A DNA stretch of 64,000 nucleotides from PMG-095 sp049324695 (GCA_049324695.1 JBMOMJ010000055.1:62001-126000); one strand, 5' to 3'. Shown: positions 33,212-42,582, counted from the stretch's first letter. A program made the numbers and translations. The notes: generated from the sequence alone by a model not told the origin.

Positions 33212-34000
33212 TTGAAAAGTCTCCGGTTCGTTAGCTGGCCCATAGCTGCGGTGCTACTCAGCGTTGCTGCCGCATGTGAGCCCAAGCTCGTCGTCGGCGA
33301 GCTAGCCTGTGGTTCGGGCGAAGCCGGAGGTCCTGCGGTAGAACCGAACGTCGGCGAGGCCATCGACTTGCCGTGGCAGACCAGCTTCGAACGCGGCTTT
33401 TGTGAGTATCGTGTCCTGAAGGGATTTTGCTATCCGGCGGGGCACTACGAGATCAGTTCGCTGCACGTGCACTCAGGAAAGCAGGCGGCGGCCTTCACCG
33501 TTTCTGGCATGGCGGGTGCCGAGCAGCAGGCGCGTTGTGTGCGGCAAGGCACGCTGCCGAAGCAGGCCTACTACTCCGCCTACTATTTCGTGCCCGAAGC
33601 CGCGGTCAATACCGGAAATTGGAACCTTTTTCATTTCCAGGGAGGCAACGACGCCGACTCGTTGCATAGCCTCTGGGACGTTTCGCTCCACTCCGCGGAC
33701 AACGGCGACCTCAGCCTGTACGTCTTCGACTTTCTCGGCACCGGAATTCGCGGGCGAGGCGAGACGCCGAGGATTCCGATCGGCGAATGGTTCGAAATCG
33801 GTTTCTATTTGCGGCGCGCGGCGGACGAAACTGGCGAAGTTGCGTTGTACCAGAACGGTCAGCGCATATTCGAGCTCACGAACATCCGCACCGACGACTC
33901 GAGCTGGGGCCAGTGGTACGTCGGAAATTTGGCATCCGAGTTGGATCCGCCCGTTTCCACGCTGTACGTGGATGACGTAGCTATCCGTGAAAGCCCTTGA
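33212..34000 (+). CDS. Lipoprotein with polysaccharide lyase/LamG-like jelly-roll
   Basis: A 262-residue protein starting at TTG 33212, which gives a good signal peptide ending in AAAC (Cys 22). The mature part resembles the concanavalin-like fold of heparin-lyase-I-type proteins: WQTSFERGFCEYRVLKGFCY, ISSLHVHSGKQAAAFTV, YYSAYYFVPE, GNWNLFHFQGG, IPIGEWFEIGFYLRR and a terminal VSTLYVDDVAIRES. Catalytic His/Tyr of known lyases cannot be confirmed, so binding rather than cleavage is possible. It is 172 bases from the divergent ECF gene and overlaps the following gene by 14 bases. Confidence 0.62.
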   Translation: MKSLRFVSWPIAAVLLSVAAACEPKLVVGELACGSGEAGGPAVEPNVGEAIDLPWQTSFERGFCEYRVLKGFCYPAGHYEISSLHVHSGKQAAAFTVSGMAGAEQQARCVRQGTLPKQAYYSAYYFVPEAAVNTGNWNLFHFQGGNDADSLHSLWDVSLHSADNGDLSLYVFDFLGTGIRGRGETPRIPIGEWFEIGFYLRRAADETGEVALYQNGQRIFELTNIRTDDSSWGQWYVGNLASELDPPVSTLYVDDVAIRESP

Positions 34001-35081
34001 CGGTTCTCGCTGTACGGTGCGCGCGCTGCTCGCAACGGCGCTAGCGCTAGGCTTTTGTCCGAAGCAAGCGCGGGCGGAAGCAACCGGCGGGCTCGAGCTC
34101 ACTTGGGATGCGCCGCCCGGCTGCCCTTCGCGTGACGCTGTTCGGGCTCGCACACGAGCGCTGGTGGGCGCATCGGCAGACAAAGCGAGTCGCTTGCGGG
34201 CACAGGGGCAGATCGTGCGGAGCAGCAACGGTCGCTACCGTCTGGTGCTCAAGGTGCGTGAAGCCGGCGCTGAAACGGAGCGCGTAATCGAGTCCGACTC
34301 GTGTGCGGATCTGGCAGGAGCGGCGGCAGTCGCGCTCGGGCTGTTGATGCGTGTGGAGCTCGAGTCACAGGGTACCTCCAGTGCTGGAAAGCCAGCTGGT
34401 GAAACACCTCGGAGCGGTGAGCAGCCCAATCACCCCGGGAGCACCAACACCACATCTTCACAAGCGAGCGCTTCGGACGCGAAACCGAGTCCCGATGCCG
34501 ATGCCGATGCCGACAATGTGGACGTCAACTTGCCGCCGCCAGCACCGCCATCTGGCTCAACGTCGCGCGCTGAGTTCGTGCTGCGAGCGCCGCTCGTCGG
34601 AATCGATATCGGCGCTTTGCCAAAGGCGAGCCCAAACTTCGGTTTTGCCGCCGGCACACGGCTCGGCACGTTCGAGTTGACGGTGGGCGCGCGACTCTCA
34701 CTTCCACAAACGGCCTGGTCCGCTGACGGCTTGGGTTACGGAGCCGACTTGAAGCGCGTTAGCGCCGAGCTGCGGGGCTGCTACGCCGTGCGCTCGAGCC
34801 GCGTGCGCGTGGGCCCCTGTTTACTCGTCGCCGTCGATCGCATTACCGCTGAGGGGCGAGGCTTTCTCGTGGTTCCGAACGTGCGTTCCGCGTTCGTGTT
34901 TGGGGCAGGTGCTGGCGCGATTGCCAGCGTCGAGCTCAGTCGAACACTGGCTTTCGTCTTGTCCATCGGAGCGCAGGTCCAGACCTCGCGTCCGCGATTG
35001 ATCGTGGAAGGCGCCAGCGAAGTTGCGCAGCTGGCGCCGTTCTCACTCAGCGGCAGCACTGGTTTCGAGTGGGTGTTGTAA
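33987..35081 (+). CDS. Exported protein with probable beta-barrel half, unknown function
   Basis: A 364-residue protein starting at GTG 33987 inside the end of the previous gene. The signal peptide (about 1-30) ends in QARA. Residues about 35-130 form a domain often seen in myxobacteria (LELTWDAPPGCPSRDAV, then SDSCADLAGAAAVALGLLM). A Pro/Ser/Asp-rich spacer (about 135-190, repeated Asp-Ala) leads to beta strands (about 195-364, such as FAAGTRLGTFELTVGARLSL and SGSTGFEWVL). Proteins like this are often beside ECF sigma modules in Polyangiales. No function is assigned. Confidence 0.62.
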   Translation: MKALDGSRCTVRALLATALALGFCPKQARAEATGGLELTWDAPPGCPSRDAVRARTRALVGASADKASRLRAQGQIVRSSNGRYRLVLKVREAGAETERVIESDSCADLAGAAAVALGLLMRVELESQGTSSAGKPAGETPRSGEQPNHPGSTNTTSSQASASDAKPSPDADADADNVDVNLPPPAPPSGSTSRAEFVLRAPLVGIDIGALPKASPNFGFAAGTRLGTFELTVGARLSLPQTAWSADGLGYGADLKRVSAELRGCYAVRSSRVRVGPCLLVAVDRITAEGRGFLVVPNVRSAFVFGAGAGAIASVELSRTLAFVLSIGAQVQTSRPRLIVEGASEVAQLAPFSLSGSTGFEWVL

Positions 35082-35501
35082 CGGCGCCAAGCGCCTGTGC
35101 CCGCGAGCCAGCGGTCGCAGAGTGACCTCGCCGCTCCTACACGAGAAGCAGGATTTCGCCAGTGCGCGCCGCCATTACATCGGCGCCAATCGGGAAGTGT
35201 TGCTCGGTTAAGATCAAAACACGCGCGTGCGGGGATTAATGTTCACTGGCGAACTCACGATGGCCTTACGCCAACGATCATGCCGGCACGCGAACGTGCG
35301 CGCAGTGCTCACGAGCGCGGAACCGCAGGCCGACCTGACTCCGCAGATGGCCGAACCCGTGCGTTTGCGTGTTTCGCCGGTGAGCGCGTTCGAACACCAG
35401 CTGCTGCACGCTGGTGCCAGGGATCAGCCCAGCGTGGATCTGCGCCGCCGCACCTTGGAAGCACTGGGACTGCACGACTCACTGGCCAGGGCTTCGGGCG
35501 C
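35082..35501. other. Gap of 420 bases without a clear gene
   Basis: This stretch lies between two convergent stops. A 92-codon frame (35227-35505, plus strand) and an overlapping longer one show no motif, ribosome site or signal peptide I can support. It may be degraded sequence. Confidence 0.4.
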
Positions 35502-37421
35502 TTAGCGATGTCGGTCGCCGCGGCGACGACGTGCACACATCAATCCGATGAGCAAAGCGGCTGCACCGCCACTCGAGCCGCGCTGAGTAGCTCCCGGAAG
35601 CACACACGAGCAACCATCGCCATTCTCCGGAACCGTTGTCGCTCCGCCTGTGGCTGACGTACCACCGCTGCTCGACGGCTTGCCGCCCGCGCCAATGATG
35701 CCACCGTCCGAAGAGCCGCCCAGGCTTGCCGTGAAGCCGCCGCTGTTCGCGCCGCCACTGTTCGCGCCGCCACTGTTCGCGCCGCCGTTCGCGCTGCTGC
35801 CACCACGTGCTTCAGCGCCACCGTTTGCATTGCCGCCGCGCGCTTCAGAGCCGCCGTTGCCAGTGAGCCCGCCGGAGCCGCTGCCAGCGTTCGCACTGCT
35901 TCCGCCAGCGTTGCTGCCACCGCTGTTAGCGCGCCCGCCACTACCGCCAGCACCAGCGCGGCCACCAGCGTTTGCATTGCCGCCGCTGCTGCCTCCGCCA
36001 TTGCTGACGGCGCCGCCTGCGCCGGTGCTTCCACCGCTGCCGCCAGTGCTCCCGTCGGCGCTCGTAAACTGCCAGAAGTTGAAGTTGAAGCCGCTGCCGG
36101 TGAACTTCAAATAGAGATCTTTGACGCCCGTCGCGCCGCTCACGTCGCAGCTGGTCGTCATCCAAGTCTGTGCGCCGCCCGTAGCGGGCACACTGCACAT
36201 GCCGATCAGCGTGCCTGTGGCGCTGCCCAAGCGCAGCTCGATGCTCCCTCCAGTGCTGGAGCTGGCTACGCGTGCGCTGAAGCTCTTTGCACCGGCGCTG
36301 CCGAAGTCGACGCCGCGAACCTTGATCCAGTCGCCGTTTGCGATCTGCGTGACATCCATGCCGCCTTCGCTGCAACGCTCGGTTTCGATTCCGCTCTGCG
36401 CGTTCATGGTTTCGGCTTCCACGCGCACGTAGGGGTTCAATGTTCCAACTTGGGGCACTCCGTCTGTCGTGTACGTCACCTGCTGGATGCTGCCGTCCGT
36501 GTTGAAGTTCAAGACTTCAATCGCGAGATTTCGCCGATAACCGGGCGAGATCCCAGCTTGGTTCGCGACAATGCGGTTGTGATACGCGTGGTACCACTTG
36601 CCGTTGAACTCGAATTCGGAGGCGTGATTGTTGTTGTTGTTCGAGGGCGGCTGGGCAGCGATGATGCCGCGATACGTGTAGCCCGACATGGGGCTGCTGC
36701 TCGTCATGTAGTCGATGCGCATCCCATTTTCGGGGTTGCTCGAGTACGCCAAGTAGTACACGCCGTTCCTCTTGAACATGAACGACGCCTCGAAGAAGCC
36801 AGGCGGCGAAAGTTGCGCAGCCGAGCCCGAGACGCTGACGAGATCGGCGTTGAGCTTGATGATGCGCGCGTTGCTCACGCCGTTGCCGCCGAAAGACAGG
36901 TAGGCCTGTCCATCGTCATCGATCAGCGCTCCTGGATCGAACAGCCACATGTTGGGCCCGGATGCACCTGGCGTGCTGCCGTTGACGAGCGCGCTGCCCT
37001 TGGCGTCCTTGAATTCGCCGGTCGGAGACGTGCTCGACGCGACACCAATGCCGCTCGCGTTGTTGCCAAAGTACAGATAGAACTTACCGTTCTTCTCGAG
37101 TGGATAGGGGGCCCACGAAAACCCCGCCCAAGACGCGCCGGCAGGTACACGAAAGACTTCGCCGTGGTCGGTCCAGTTTTTCATGTCGCTGCTCGAGATG
37201 CACACGATCGACTTCATCTCGTAGCCGCCGGCGACAGGGTTGTCGTCGTCGTTCGAATTGTAGAGGTACACACGCCCGCCGGAAACGAGTGAACCCGGAT
37301 CTGCCAAGTAGCGGTGTGACGCTATCGGATAGTCTGCAGAAGCAGGCGCGGTGGCGAACGAAATGAGCGCGAAGGCACTCACCCAGTTCGCGTGGCGCAA
37401 ACCAGTTCGGCTCTCGAGCAT
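35502..37421 (-). CDS. GH43-family glycosidase with CBM6-like domain, Gly-rich linker and MYXO-CTERM tail
   Basis: A 639-residue exported enzyme from ATG 37421, preceded by AGGGAG. Signal peptide about 1-29 (cut after ASA). The five-bladed GH43 domain (about 30-345) shows the three catalytic acids in place: Asp41 (RYLADPGSL) as general base, Asp162 (WLFDPGALID) as pKa modulator and Glu211 (FFEASFMF) as general acid. GH43 enzymes remove xylose or arabinose side units from xylan and arabinan. Residues about 350-485 are a CBM6-like jelly-roll (VRVEAETMNAQSGIETE, IANGDWIKVRGVDFG). A Gly/Asn/Ser linker (about 490-600) leads to GCSCVLPG, a hydrophobic segment and RRRR. It follows the xylanase gene by 53 bases, probably in one operon. 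Confidence 0.9.
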   Translation of the reverse strand: MLESRTGLRHANWVSAFALISFATAPASADYPIASHRYLADPGSLVSGGRVYLYNSNDDDNPVAGGYEMKSIVCISSSDMKNWTDHGEVFRVPAGASWAGFSWAPYPLEKNGKFYLYFGNNASGIGVASSTSPTGEFKDAKGSALVNGSTPGASGPNMWLFDPGALIDDDGQAYLSFGGNGVSNARIIKLNADLVSVSGSAAQLSPPGFFEASFMFKRNGVYYLAYSSNPENGMRIDYMTSSSPMSGYTYRGIIAAQPPSNNNNNHASEFEFNGKWYHAYHNRIVANQAGISPGYRRNLAIEVLNFNTDGSIQQVTYTTDGVPQVGTLNPYVRVEAETMNAQSGIETERCSEGGMDVTQIANGDWIKVRGVDFGSAGAKSFSARVASSSTGGSIELRLGSATGTLIGMCSVPATGGAQTWMTTSCDVSGATGVKDLYLKFTGSGFNFNFWQFTSADGSTGGSGGSTGAGGAVSNGGGSSGGNANAGGRAGAGGSGGRANSGGSNAGGSSANAGSGSGGLTGNGGSEARGGNANGGAEARGGSSANGGANSGGANSGGANSGGFTASLGGSSDGGIIGAGGKPSSSGGTSATGGATTVPENGDGCSCVLPGATQRGSSGGAAALLIGLMCARRRRGDRHR

Positions 37422-37474
37422 CGGATCAGCTCCCTGTCGCAGTTTAGTGGGTCGAAGCTGCCGCGAGCCGTTGC

Positions 37475-38947
37475 TCAATTCGGCGGTACCGGGCGACCGA
37501 GCTGCTGCATCAGCCAGGTCATCGCGGGGCGCGGGGTGGTGCCGTTGACCAAGCCGGTGTTGGCAACCCAGGTCTTACCGTTGATCCAGCCCCACACGGT
37601 TACGCCTTTGATTGAAGCCGTGTTCCAGAAGATCGGAAATTGAGTTTGGAAGATTTGGAGCTGAGTCTGGTCGTTGGCTTGCGGCACGTCGTATTCGGTC
37701 ACGTAAATCGGAAGGCCAGTGCGCGTCGCCATCGTGTTGATGTTGTTCTGAAGCGCGGTCGCCGACAGAGAATGGACAGCGTGCGCCTGAACGCCCACCG
37801 CGTCGATGGGAGCGCCGGCCGCCTTGACTTGATTCACGATGTCGATGAAGTGATTCTCCTGATCCGAGTACTCGATGTTGTTGTAGTCGTTCAGGATCAG
37901 GATGGCGTTGGGGCAGTACTGGCGCGCGAGCTTGAAGGCTTTGGTGATCCAGCCGTAGGTACCGCTTTCACCCGCGCCCAACGCGGCGGTGTAGTTCGGA
38001 GTCGTGTGCGGAGGCGGCTCGTTCACGACATCGATGAGCTTCGTGTTCGGATAGCGCTGGCAGAACGTTTTGATCCAGTTTTCCACCTGCGCAAGTGTTG
38101 GTGTTCCACTCGGCTGCTGAGCACCCCACACGAAGGTGTGCTGCTTGAAAATGATGTTGTTGGTCTGCGCGTAGCTGTAGATGGCATCGAGCGTCGACCA
38201 GTTGAACGCGCTGCTTGCTGTCGACTGCACCGAACCCCATTTGCCGGCGTTTTCTGGGGTGATTTGGTCCCAGTACTTCGAGAACTTCATCCCGCCGGTG
38301 TCCACGGAGTTCGTGGTGGTGATGTTGCCGCAGAACTTCTTGACGCTGCTGGTGCCACCCGTTGAATTCGAGCCGCCGCTCGACGTACCGCCTGTTGCCT
38401 TCGAACCGCCTGCCGAGCTCGTGCCGCCGCTGGAAGCACCGCCGCTCGAGGTGCCTCCACTCGCGCTGCCGCCACTCGAAGCGCCGCCAGTTGCTTTCGC
38501 GCCGCCCATTGCGTTGCTGCCGCCGGTGTTGGAAGAACCGCCCGAAGCCTTGGCACCGCCGCTCGAACCACCTGCCGAGGTCGTGCCGCCGCTGGAGGAC
38601 TTTCCCCCCGCGCCCGAGCCACCGTTGCTCGCTCCACCTTGTGAGCTGCCGCCCATCGTGGAGCTGCCGCCGCTCGTTGCTCCGCCCTGCTGTGTCGAGC
38701 CGCCGTTGGAGTTACTCCCGCCGTTTGCTGCGCCGCCGCTGTTGTTCTGTCCACCAGATGCGGTGCCGCCCGATGCAGTCGAACCACCGTTGGCGTTCTG
38801 GGTGCCACCCTTGTTTTGCGTGCCGCCCGTCGCCTTGTGTCCGCCCTTCCCATCCGAAGGGTTTTCGCCCTCGCCCTCGCCCGCGCTACACGCGAAGAGA
38901 CCCAAACAAGCCAAGAGGGTGATGGACAGGTAGGATGTAGGACGCAC
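37475..38947 (-). CDS. GH10 endo-1,4-beta-xylanase, lipoprotein with Gly-rich tether
   Basis: A 490-residue enzyme. GTG 38947 is chosen because GGAGG (38954-38958) lies 6 bases ahead and it gives a short signal peptide ending in LFAC (Cys 20). Residues about 35-225 are a long Gly/Ser/Thr/Ala/Asn low-complexity linker. The GH10 barrel covers about 230-490: WDQITPENAGKW, FKQHTFVWGAQQPSG, DVVNEPPP with acid/base Glu310, and YVTEYDVP with nucleophile Glu418; VWGWINGKTW closes the barrel. Both catalytic Glu are present. It cuts internal beta-1,4 bonds of xylan. The lipid anchor and about 190-residue tether suggest a cell-surface enzyme working with the downstream GH43. Confidence 0.93.
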   Translation of the reverse strand: MRPTSYLSITLLACLGLFACSAGEGEGENPSDGKGGHKATGGTQNKGGTQNANGGSTASGGTASGGQNNSGGAANGGSNSNGGSTQQGGATSGGSSTMGGSSQGGASNGGSGAGGKSSSGGTTSAGGSSGGAKASGGSSNTGGSNAMGGAKATGGASSGGSASGGTSSGGASSGGTSSAGGSKATGGTSSGGSNSTGGTSSVKKFCGNITTTNSVDTGGMKFSKYWDQITPENAGKWGSVQSTASSAFNWSTLDAIYSYAQTNNIIFKQHTFVWGAQQPSGTPTLAQVENWIKTFCQRYPNTKLIDVVNEPPPHTTPNYTAALGAGESGTYGWITKAFKLARQYCPNAILILNDYNNIEYSDQENHFIDIVNQVKAAGAPIDAVGVQAHAVHSLSATALQNNINTMATRTGLPIYVTEYDVPQANDQTQLQIFQTQFPIFWNTASIKGVTVWGWINGKTWVANTGLVNGTTPRPAMTWLMQQLGRPVPPN

Positions 38948-39175
38948 GAAATGCCTCCGTGCCGCGAGAGTTGGCGGCGCGCTGCTCGTCATTGACGCAG
39001 TGGGATCGACGTGCGGTTTCCGTCTGAACAACGCGCTCGCCACGCTGATTGCCGCTCGCGCGCAAAATTTCCCTCCGCGATGAAAGATGCTCGGACATTT
39101 CCCCTCGTTTCCCAGGAGACGCGTTTGGCGCGATGACGGAAGGCGTTGCGAGGCGCGACTGCAAGCCAGGCAATC

Positions 39176-40435
39176 ATGAACCTGGTTTCGCTTTGGAACT
39201 CGCAGGAAAACTCGAAAAGGTCGGCGTGCTTCTGGCCCATGCTCGCGTGCGCCGTGGCCTTGAGTTGCAGCTCAAACTCCGCCGACAACGATGGAACTGG
39301 TGGCAATACACAAAGCTCTGGTGGGAAGTCGACAGCAAGCGGCGGCAGTGACGCCAAGGGAGGCGCTACTTCGGGCGGAGCCAGCGCATCCGGCGGCAGC
39401 GTTTCAAATGGCGGCTCCGTTGCTCAGGGCGGCGTGAGCCAAGGTGGCATTGGGTCGGGTGGCGCGACGGCACAAGGCGGCGCAAGCGGAAACGGTGGTA
39501 GCACTGGCGCGGGTGGTACCAATGCGAGCGGCGGTAAGTCATCCAGCGGCGGCACTGCGAACGGTGGAAGCTCGAATGGTGGTAGCGCGAGCGGAGGCAA
39601 GATGAGCAGCGGCGGAACTGCGAGTGGTGGCACGACTGCGAGCGGTGGCGCAACCAGCGGAGGCAAATCGAGCACGGGCGGCGCAACGAGTGGTGGCGCG
39701 GTTGGCAACGGTGGTAGCGGCGGTACCGTCTCGAAGTTTCACGTTTTCTTGTTGCTCGGCCAATCCAACATGGCTGGTTATCCCAAAGCACAGGCCGCCG
39801 ATCAGGTGGAAGACGCGCGCATTCGCGTGCTCGGCTTCGACAACTGTACCGCCACCGGACGGCAAACAGACAAGTGGGACACCGCAGCGCCGCCGCTCCA
39901 CGAGTGTTGGAACGGCGCTATTGGTCCTGGTGATTGGTTTGCCAAAACGCTGCTCGCCTCGATTCCGAGTGGCGACAGCATCGGCTTGGTTCCGTGCGCC
40001 ATCAGCGGCGAGAAGATCGAGACCTTCATGAAGGTTGGTGGCAACAAATACAGTTGGATCGTGCAGCGCGCCAAGCTCGCGCAGCAGGCTGGTGGAGTCA
40101 TCGAAGGCATTCTGTTCCACCAGGGGGAATCCAACTGCGGTGATTCGGCCTGGCCCGGCAAGGTCAATACGCTCATCACCGATCTCAGAGCGGATCTCGG
40201 TTTGGGCATGGTTCCGTTCTTGGCCGGTGAGCTCGCCCATAGCGGGAATTGCGCGAACCATAACCCGTTGGTCAACAAGCTCCCCAGCGTCGTTTCCAAT
40301 GCATACGTCGTGTCTGCCAGCGGGCTTGCCGTCGACGCGGCCGACACTCAGTGGAACGTGCATTTCGATCACGACGCGCAAGTCACTTTCGGCAAGCGTT
40401 ACGCCCAAAAAATGATCGAGGCCCTGCACTGGTAG
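39176..40435 (+). CDS. SGNH acetyl(xylan)esterase-like lipoprotein (CE6/sialate-esterase superfamily)
   Basis: A 419-residue protein divergent from the xylanase across 228 bases. The ATG at 39176 gives a signal peptide ending in ALSC (about Cys 30). Residues about 35-185 are Gly/Ser/Thr/Ala linker. The esterase domain begins FHVFLLLGQSNMAGY with nucleophile Ser197, continues with ILFHQGESNCG, and ends with NVHFDHDAQVTFGKRYA, carrying the late His of the triad. The family includes CE6 acetylxylan esterases, which strip acetyl groups so that xylanases can act. Next to GH10 and GH43 genes, acetylated xylan is the likely substrate (inference from context). Confidence 0.85.
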   Translation: MNLVSLWNSQENSKRSACFWPMLACAVALSCSSNSADNDGTGGNTQSSGGKSTASGGSDAKGGATSGGASASGGSVSNGGSVAQGGVSQGGIGSGGATAQGGASGNGGSTGAGGTNASGGKSSSGGTANGGSSNGGSASGGKMSSGGTASGGTTASGGATSGGKSSTGGATSGGAVGNGGSGGTVSKFHVFLLLGQSNMAGYPKAQAADQVEDARIRVLGFDNCTATGRQTDKWDTAAPPLHECWNGAIGPGDWFAKTLLASIPSGDSIGLVPCAISGEKIETFMKVGGNKYSWIVQRAKLAQQAGGVIEGILFHQGESNCGDSAWPGKVNTLITDLRADLGLGMVPFLAGELAHSGNCANHNPLVNKLPSVVSNAYVVSASGLAVDAADTQWNVHFDHDAQVTFGKRYAQKMIEALHW

Positions 40436-40460
40436 TTCGGTGCGCCGCTGTCGGCCGGGC

Positions 40461-40485
40461 GGAGGGACATTCTTGTCCTCCCTCC
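40461..40485. promoter_or_regulatory. Conserved element with inner dyad, copy 1
   Basis: GGAGGGACATTCTTGTCCTC begins this 25-base element, whose core GGACA-TTCT-TGTCC is a perfect 5-bp dyad. A close copy lies at 43965-43988. It sits 26 bases after the esterase stop and 42 bases before the winged-helix regulator start, where an operator would be expected. Confidence 0.45.
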
Positions 40486-40526
40486 TCAAGCGGCCGATCC
40501 GCTAACATGGGTCGGCTCGGCCCACG

Positions 40527-41522
40527 ATGACGATTGAGCTTCTGATCCACGCGATCGTCCGCCAAACTACGATTCTGATCGCGCAGTTGGCTACTTCGCA
40601 CGGGGCGCGCGCGCCGCTCGCGCAAATTGCAAATCAGGTCTTTCTGGATCTGGTCGCCGAGCTCGAGCGACAAGGCGTCAGCCGAAAGGTGAGCGCCGAC
40701 ATGTTCGGCCTCGGGCTTCGCACCTACCGTAGGAAGATCCAGCGACTCAGCGAAAGCTCCACGGAGCGCGGGCGTTCGCTATGGGAGGTCGTCTTGGAGT
40801 ACGTGCGCGCGCAGGGTCTCGTGACTCGGCTCGAAGTTCTGAATCGCTTCTGTCACGACGACGAAGCCCAGGTGCGAGCCGTGCTGCACGACCTGTGTGA
40901 GAGCCAGCTGGTGTTCTCTTCGGGTCACGCTGCCAACACGACGTTCCGCGCGGCGTCCGATGAGGAGCTAGTTACGTTGCAACAGCGCCGCGGTGCCGAG
41001 GGCGCGGATGAGTTACTGATTGCGCTCATGTACCGCGAAGGGCCGCTCACGGCGAAAGATATCGCGAGCAAGGCCCAAGCCGACGTTTCAATCATTGAAG
41101 CAGGGCTCGCGCGCTTGTCGGCGGCCGGGCTCATCGAGCACATCGAGCAAGAAGGCGTGGCGCTCTATCGAGCGAGCTCACTGGTCATCCCGCTGGGCTC
41201 GGCCGTAGGCTGGGAAGCCGCGGTGTTCGACCATTTCAAGGCACTGGTCACGACCATCTTAGGGCGCCTGAGCACGGATCGCAGCGCACCCGACCTGTCC
41301 GATCGCGTGGGTGGCAGCACGTACACGATCGACGTCTGGCAAGAGCATCCGCTCGCAGAGGAAGTCTACGGCACGCTCGCGCGTTTGCGGGGCGCGCTGG
41401 GAGAATTGCGCGCGCGTGTAGACGAATTCAACCAGAACCACGAGCGTCCGGATACTTATACGAGGACGGTAATCTACGTCGGTCAGAACCTCACGACCGA
41501 GAGCGATGAAACGCCTGAATAG
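40527..41522 (+). CDS. Winged-helix transcriptional regulator-like protein
   Basis: A 331-residue cytoplasmic protein. Residues about 30-75 have a helix-turn-helix-like pattern, VSADMFGLGLRTYRRKIQRL, suggesting DNA binding. Residues about 150-215 look like a second winged helix: LLIALMYREGPLTAKDIASKA and IIEAGLARLSAAGLIEHIEQEG, as in segregation or dissociation-type arrays. The C-terminal 100 residues are helical. Its gene lies between the xylan esterase and the altered SGNH lipoprotein and overlaps the latter by 17 bases, so it may regulate the locus. Family name not certain. Confidence 0.6.
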   Translation: MTIELLIHAIVRQTTILIAQLATSHGARAPLAQIANQVFLDLVAELERQGVSRKVSADMFGLGLRTYRRKIQRLSESSTERGRSLWEVVLEYVRAQGLVTRLEVLNRFCHDDEAQVRAVLHDLCESQLVFSSGHAANTTFRAASDEELVTLQQRRGAEGADELLIALMYREGPLTAKDIASKAQADVSIIEAGLARLSAAGLIEHIEQEGVALYRASSLVIPLGSAVGWEAAVFDHFKALVTTILGRLSTDRSAPDLSDRVGGSTYTIDVWQEHPLAEEVYGTLARLRGALGELRARVDEFNQNHERPDTYTRTVIYVGQNLTTESDETPE

Positions 41523-42579
41523 CACCCGAATCCGTGTCGCGCCCCGAACCTTGCTCGCGCTGCTCCTCTCGGCGTTGCTGCTGGCGTCGAGCTGCGCTGG
41601 CAGTGAGAAAACAACCGGCGGCGAAACTCATTTTTTGAAGTGGTGTAGCTCCGATCCCAAAGATTGCGGCAGCGCCTACGCATGCGTGTGCGGCGTATGC
41701 ACTCGCACTTGCAGCGCGGCCTCGGAGTGCGGGATCGAGTCTGCCCAATGTGTTGCCGGCGCGGAAAATCCCGAGTGCAGCAGCAGCGTGGCGAGCTACT
41801 GCGAAGTCAGATGCAGCGGAGACGCCGAGTGCAGGTCACTGTCGCCATCACATTTCTGTGATCAGGGTGTGTGTCGTACTGCCCAGAGCTCGGGAGGTGA
41901 GGGGGGAGCAGCTGGGGCCGGCGCCGGTGGTAACGCTGGAGCGGCTGGAGCTGCTGCGTGCCCGAGCAATCCAGTGGCGGGCAATCAAGTGCTGGTGTTG
42001 GGCGACACATTCATGGCGTCGACGCACCAAGTTACCGCGGAGCTCGAGAGCTTGGCGCGCGCGGCTGGCGCACTCCCGGCAGGGCAGCGCTATCGGGACG
42101 AATCGACCTCCACGAACAATGCACTGGCCTTCATCAGTAATGGCATCGCCAACCAATACGCGCAGGCGATCGCCGACGCACCCGTGCAAGTCGTGATCAT
42201 GAACGGTGGCGGCGCTGACGTTTTGGCAGGCCCGTGCGAAGCGCCGTACGAGAGCTGCTCCGTGATCGTCGAAGCTGCAGCTGCAGCAAGGCAGCTATTC
42301 GCGACGATGGCGAGTGACGGGGTGGCGCATGTGGTCTACGCCTTCTATCCGAACCCGACACAGACGAACCTGCGGGAGAAGCTCGCCGCGTTGCGCCCAC
42401 TGATCCAAACCGCCTGCTCGGAATCCCCGCTGCCCTGTCACTGGCTCGAGTTGGAGACTGAGTTTGCCGGTCACCCTGAATACCTTGCGTCCGACGGCAT
42501 GAACCCGAGCTCTGCGGGCGCGCAGGTGAGCGCGCTAGCGATCTGGCAGCTGATGCAGCGCGCCTGCATTGCTCAGTGA
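41506..42579 (+). CDS. SGNH-fold lipoprotein with altered catalytic residues
   Basis: A 357-residue protein starting inside the end of the regulator gene. The signal peptide ends in SSC (about Cys 30). Residues about 45-135 are Cys-rich repeats (CGSAYACVCGVCTRTC, CSGDAECRS). A short Gly/Ala linker precedes an SGNH-type domain (about 155-357) beginning NQVLVLGDTFMAST. The expected nucleophile Ser is Thr168 (GDT), the block III Asn is Ala237 (GGGAD), and the late DxxH is D330-G-M-N333. Three of four SGNH signature residues are therefore replaced, so esterase activity is unlikely and a carbohydrate-binding or scaffold role is plausible. Converges with the CE1 gene, 3 bases apart. Confidence 0.7.
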   Translation: MKRLNSTRIRVAPRTLLALLLSALLLASSCAGSEKTTGGETHFLKWCSSDPKDCGSAYACVCGVCTRTCSAASECGIESAQCVAGAENPECSSSVASYCEVRCSGDAECRSLSPSHFCDQGVCRTAQSSGGEGGAAGAGAGGNAGAAGAAACPSNPVAGNQVLVLGDTFMASTHQVTAELESLARAAGALPAGQRYRDESTSTNNALAFISNGIANQYAQAIADAPVQVVIMNGGGADVLAGPCEAPYESCSVIVEAAAAARQLFATMASDGVAHVVYAFYPNPTQTNLREKLAALRPLIQTACSESPLPCHWLELETEFAGHPEYLASDGMNPSSAGAQVSALAIWQLMQRACIAQ

Positions 42580-42582
42580 AAA

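Noticed and set aside
35227..35505. 92-codon frame as a small gene or transposase remnant
   Set aside because: No transposase motif, terminal repeats or ribosome site could be found.
38181..38933. 250-codon Pro-rich plus-strand frame opposite the xylanase linker
   Set aside because: It is the complement of Gly-codon repeats, which always read as Pro/Leu/Ala on the other strand. The same applies to 863-1204, 35650-36114, 39424-39708 and 43322-43597.
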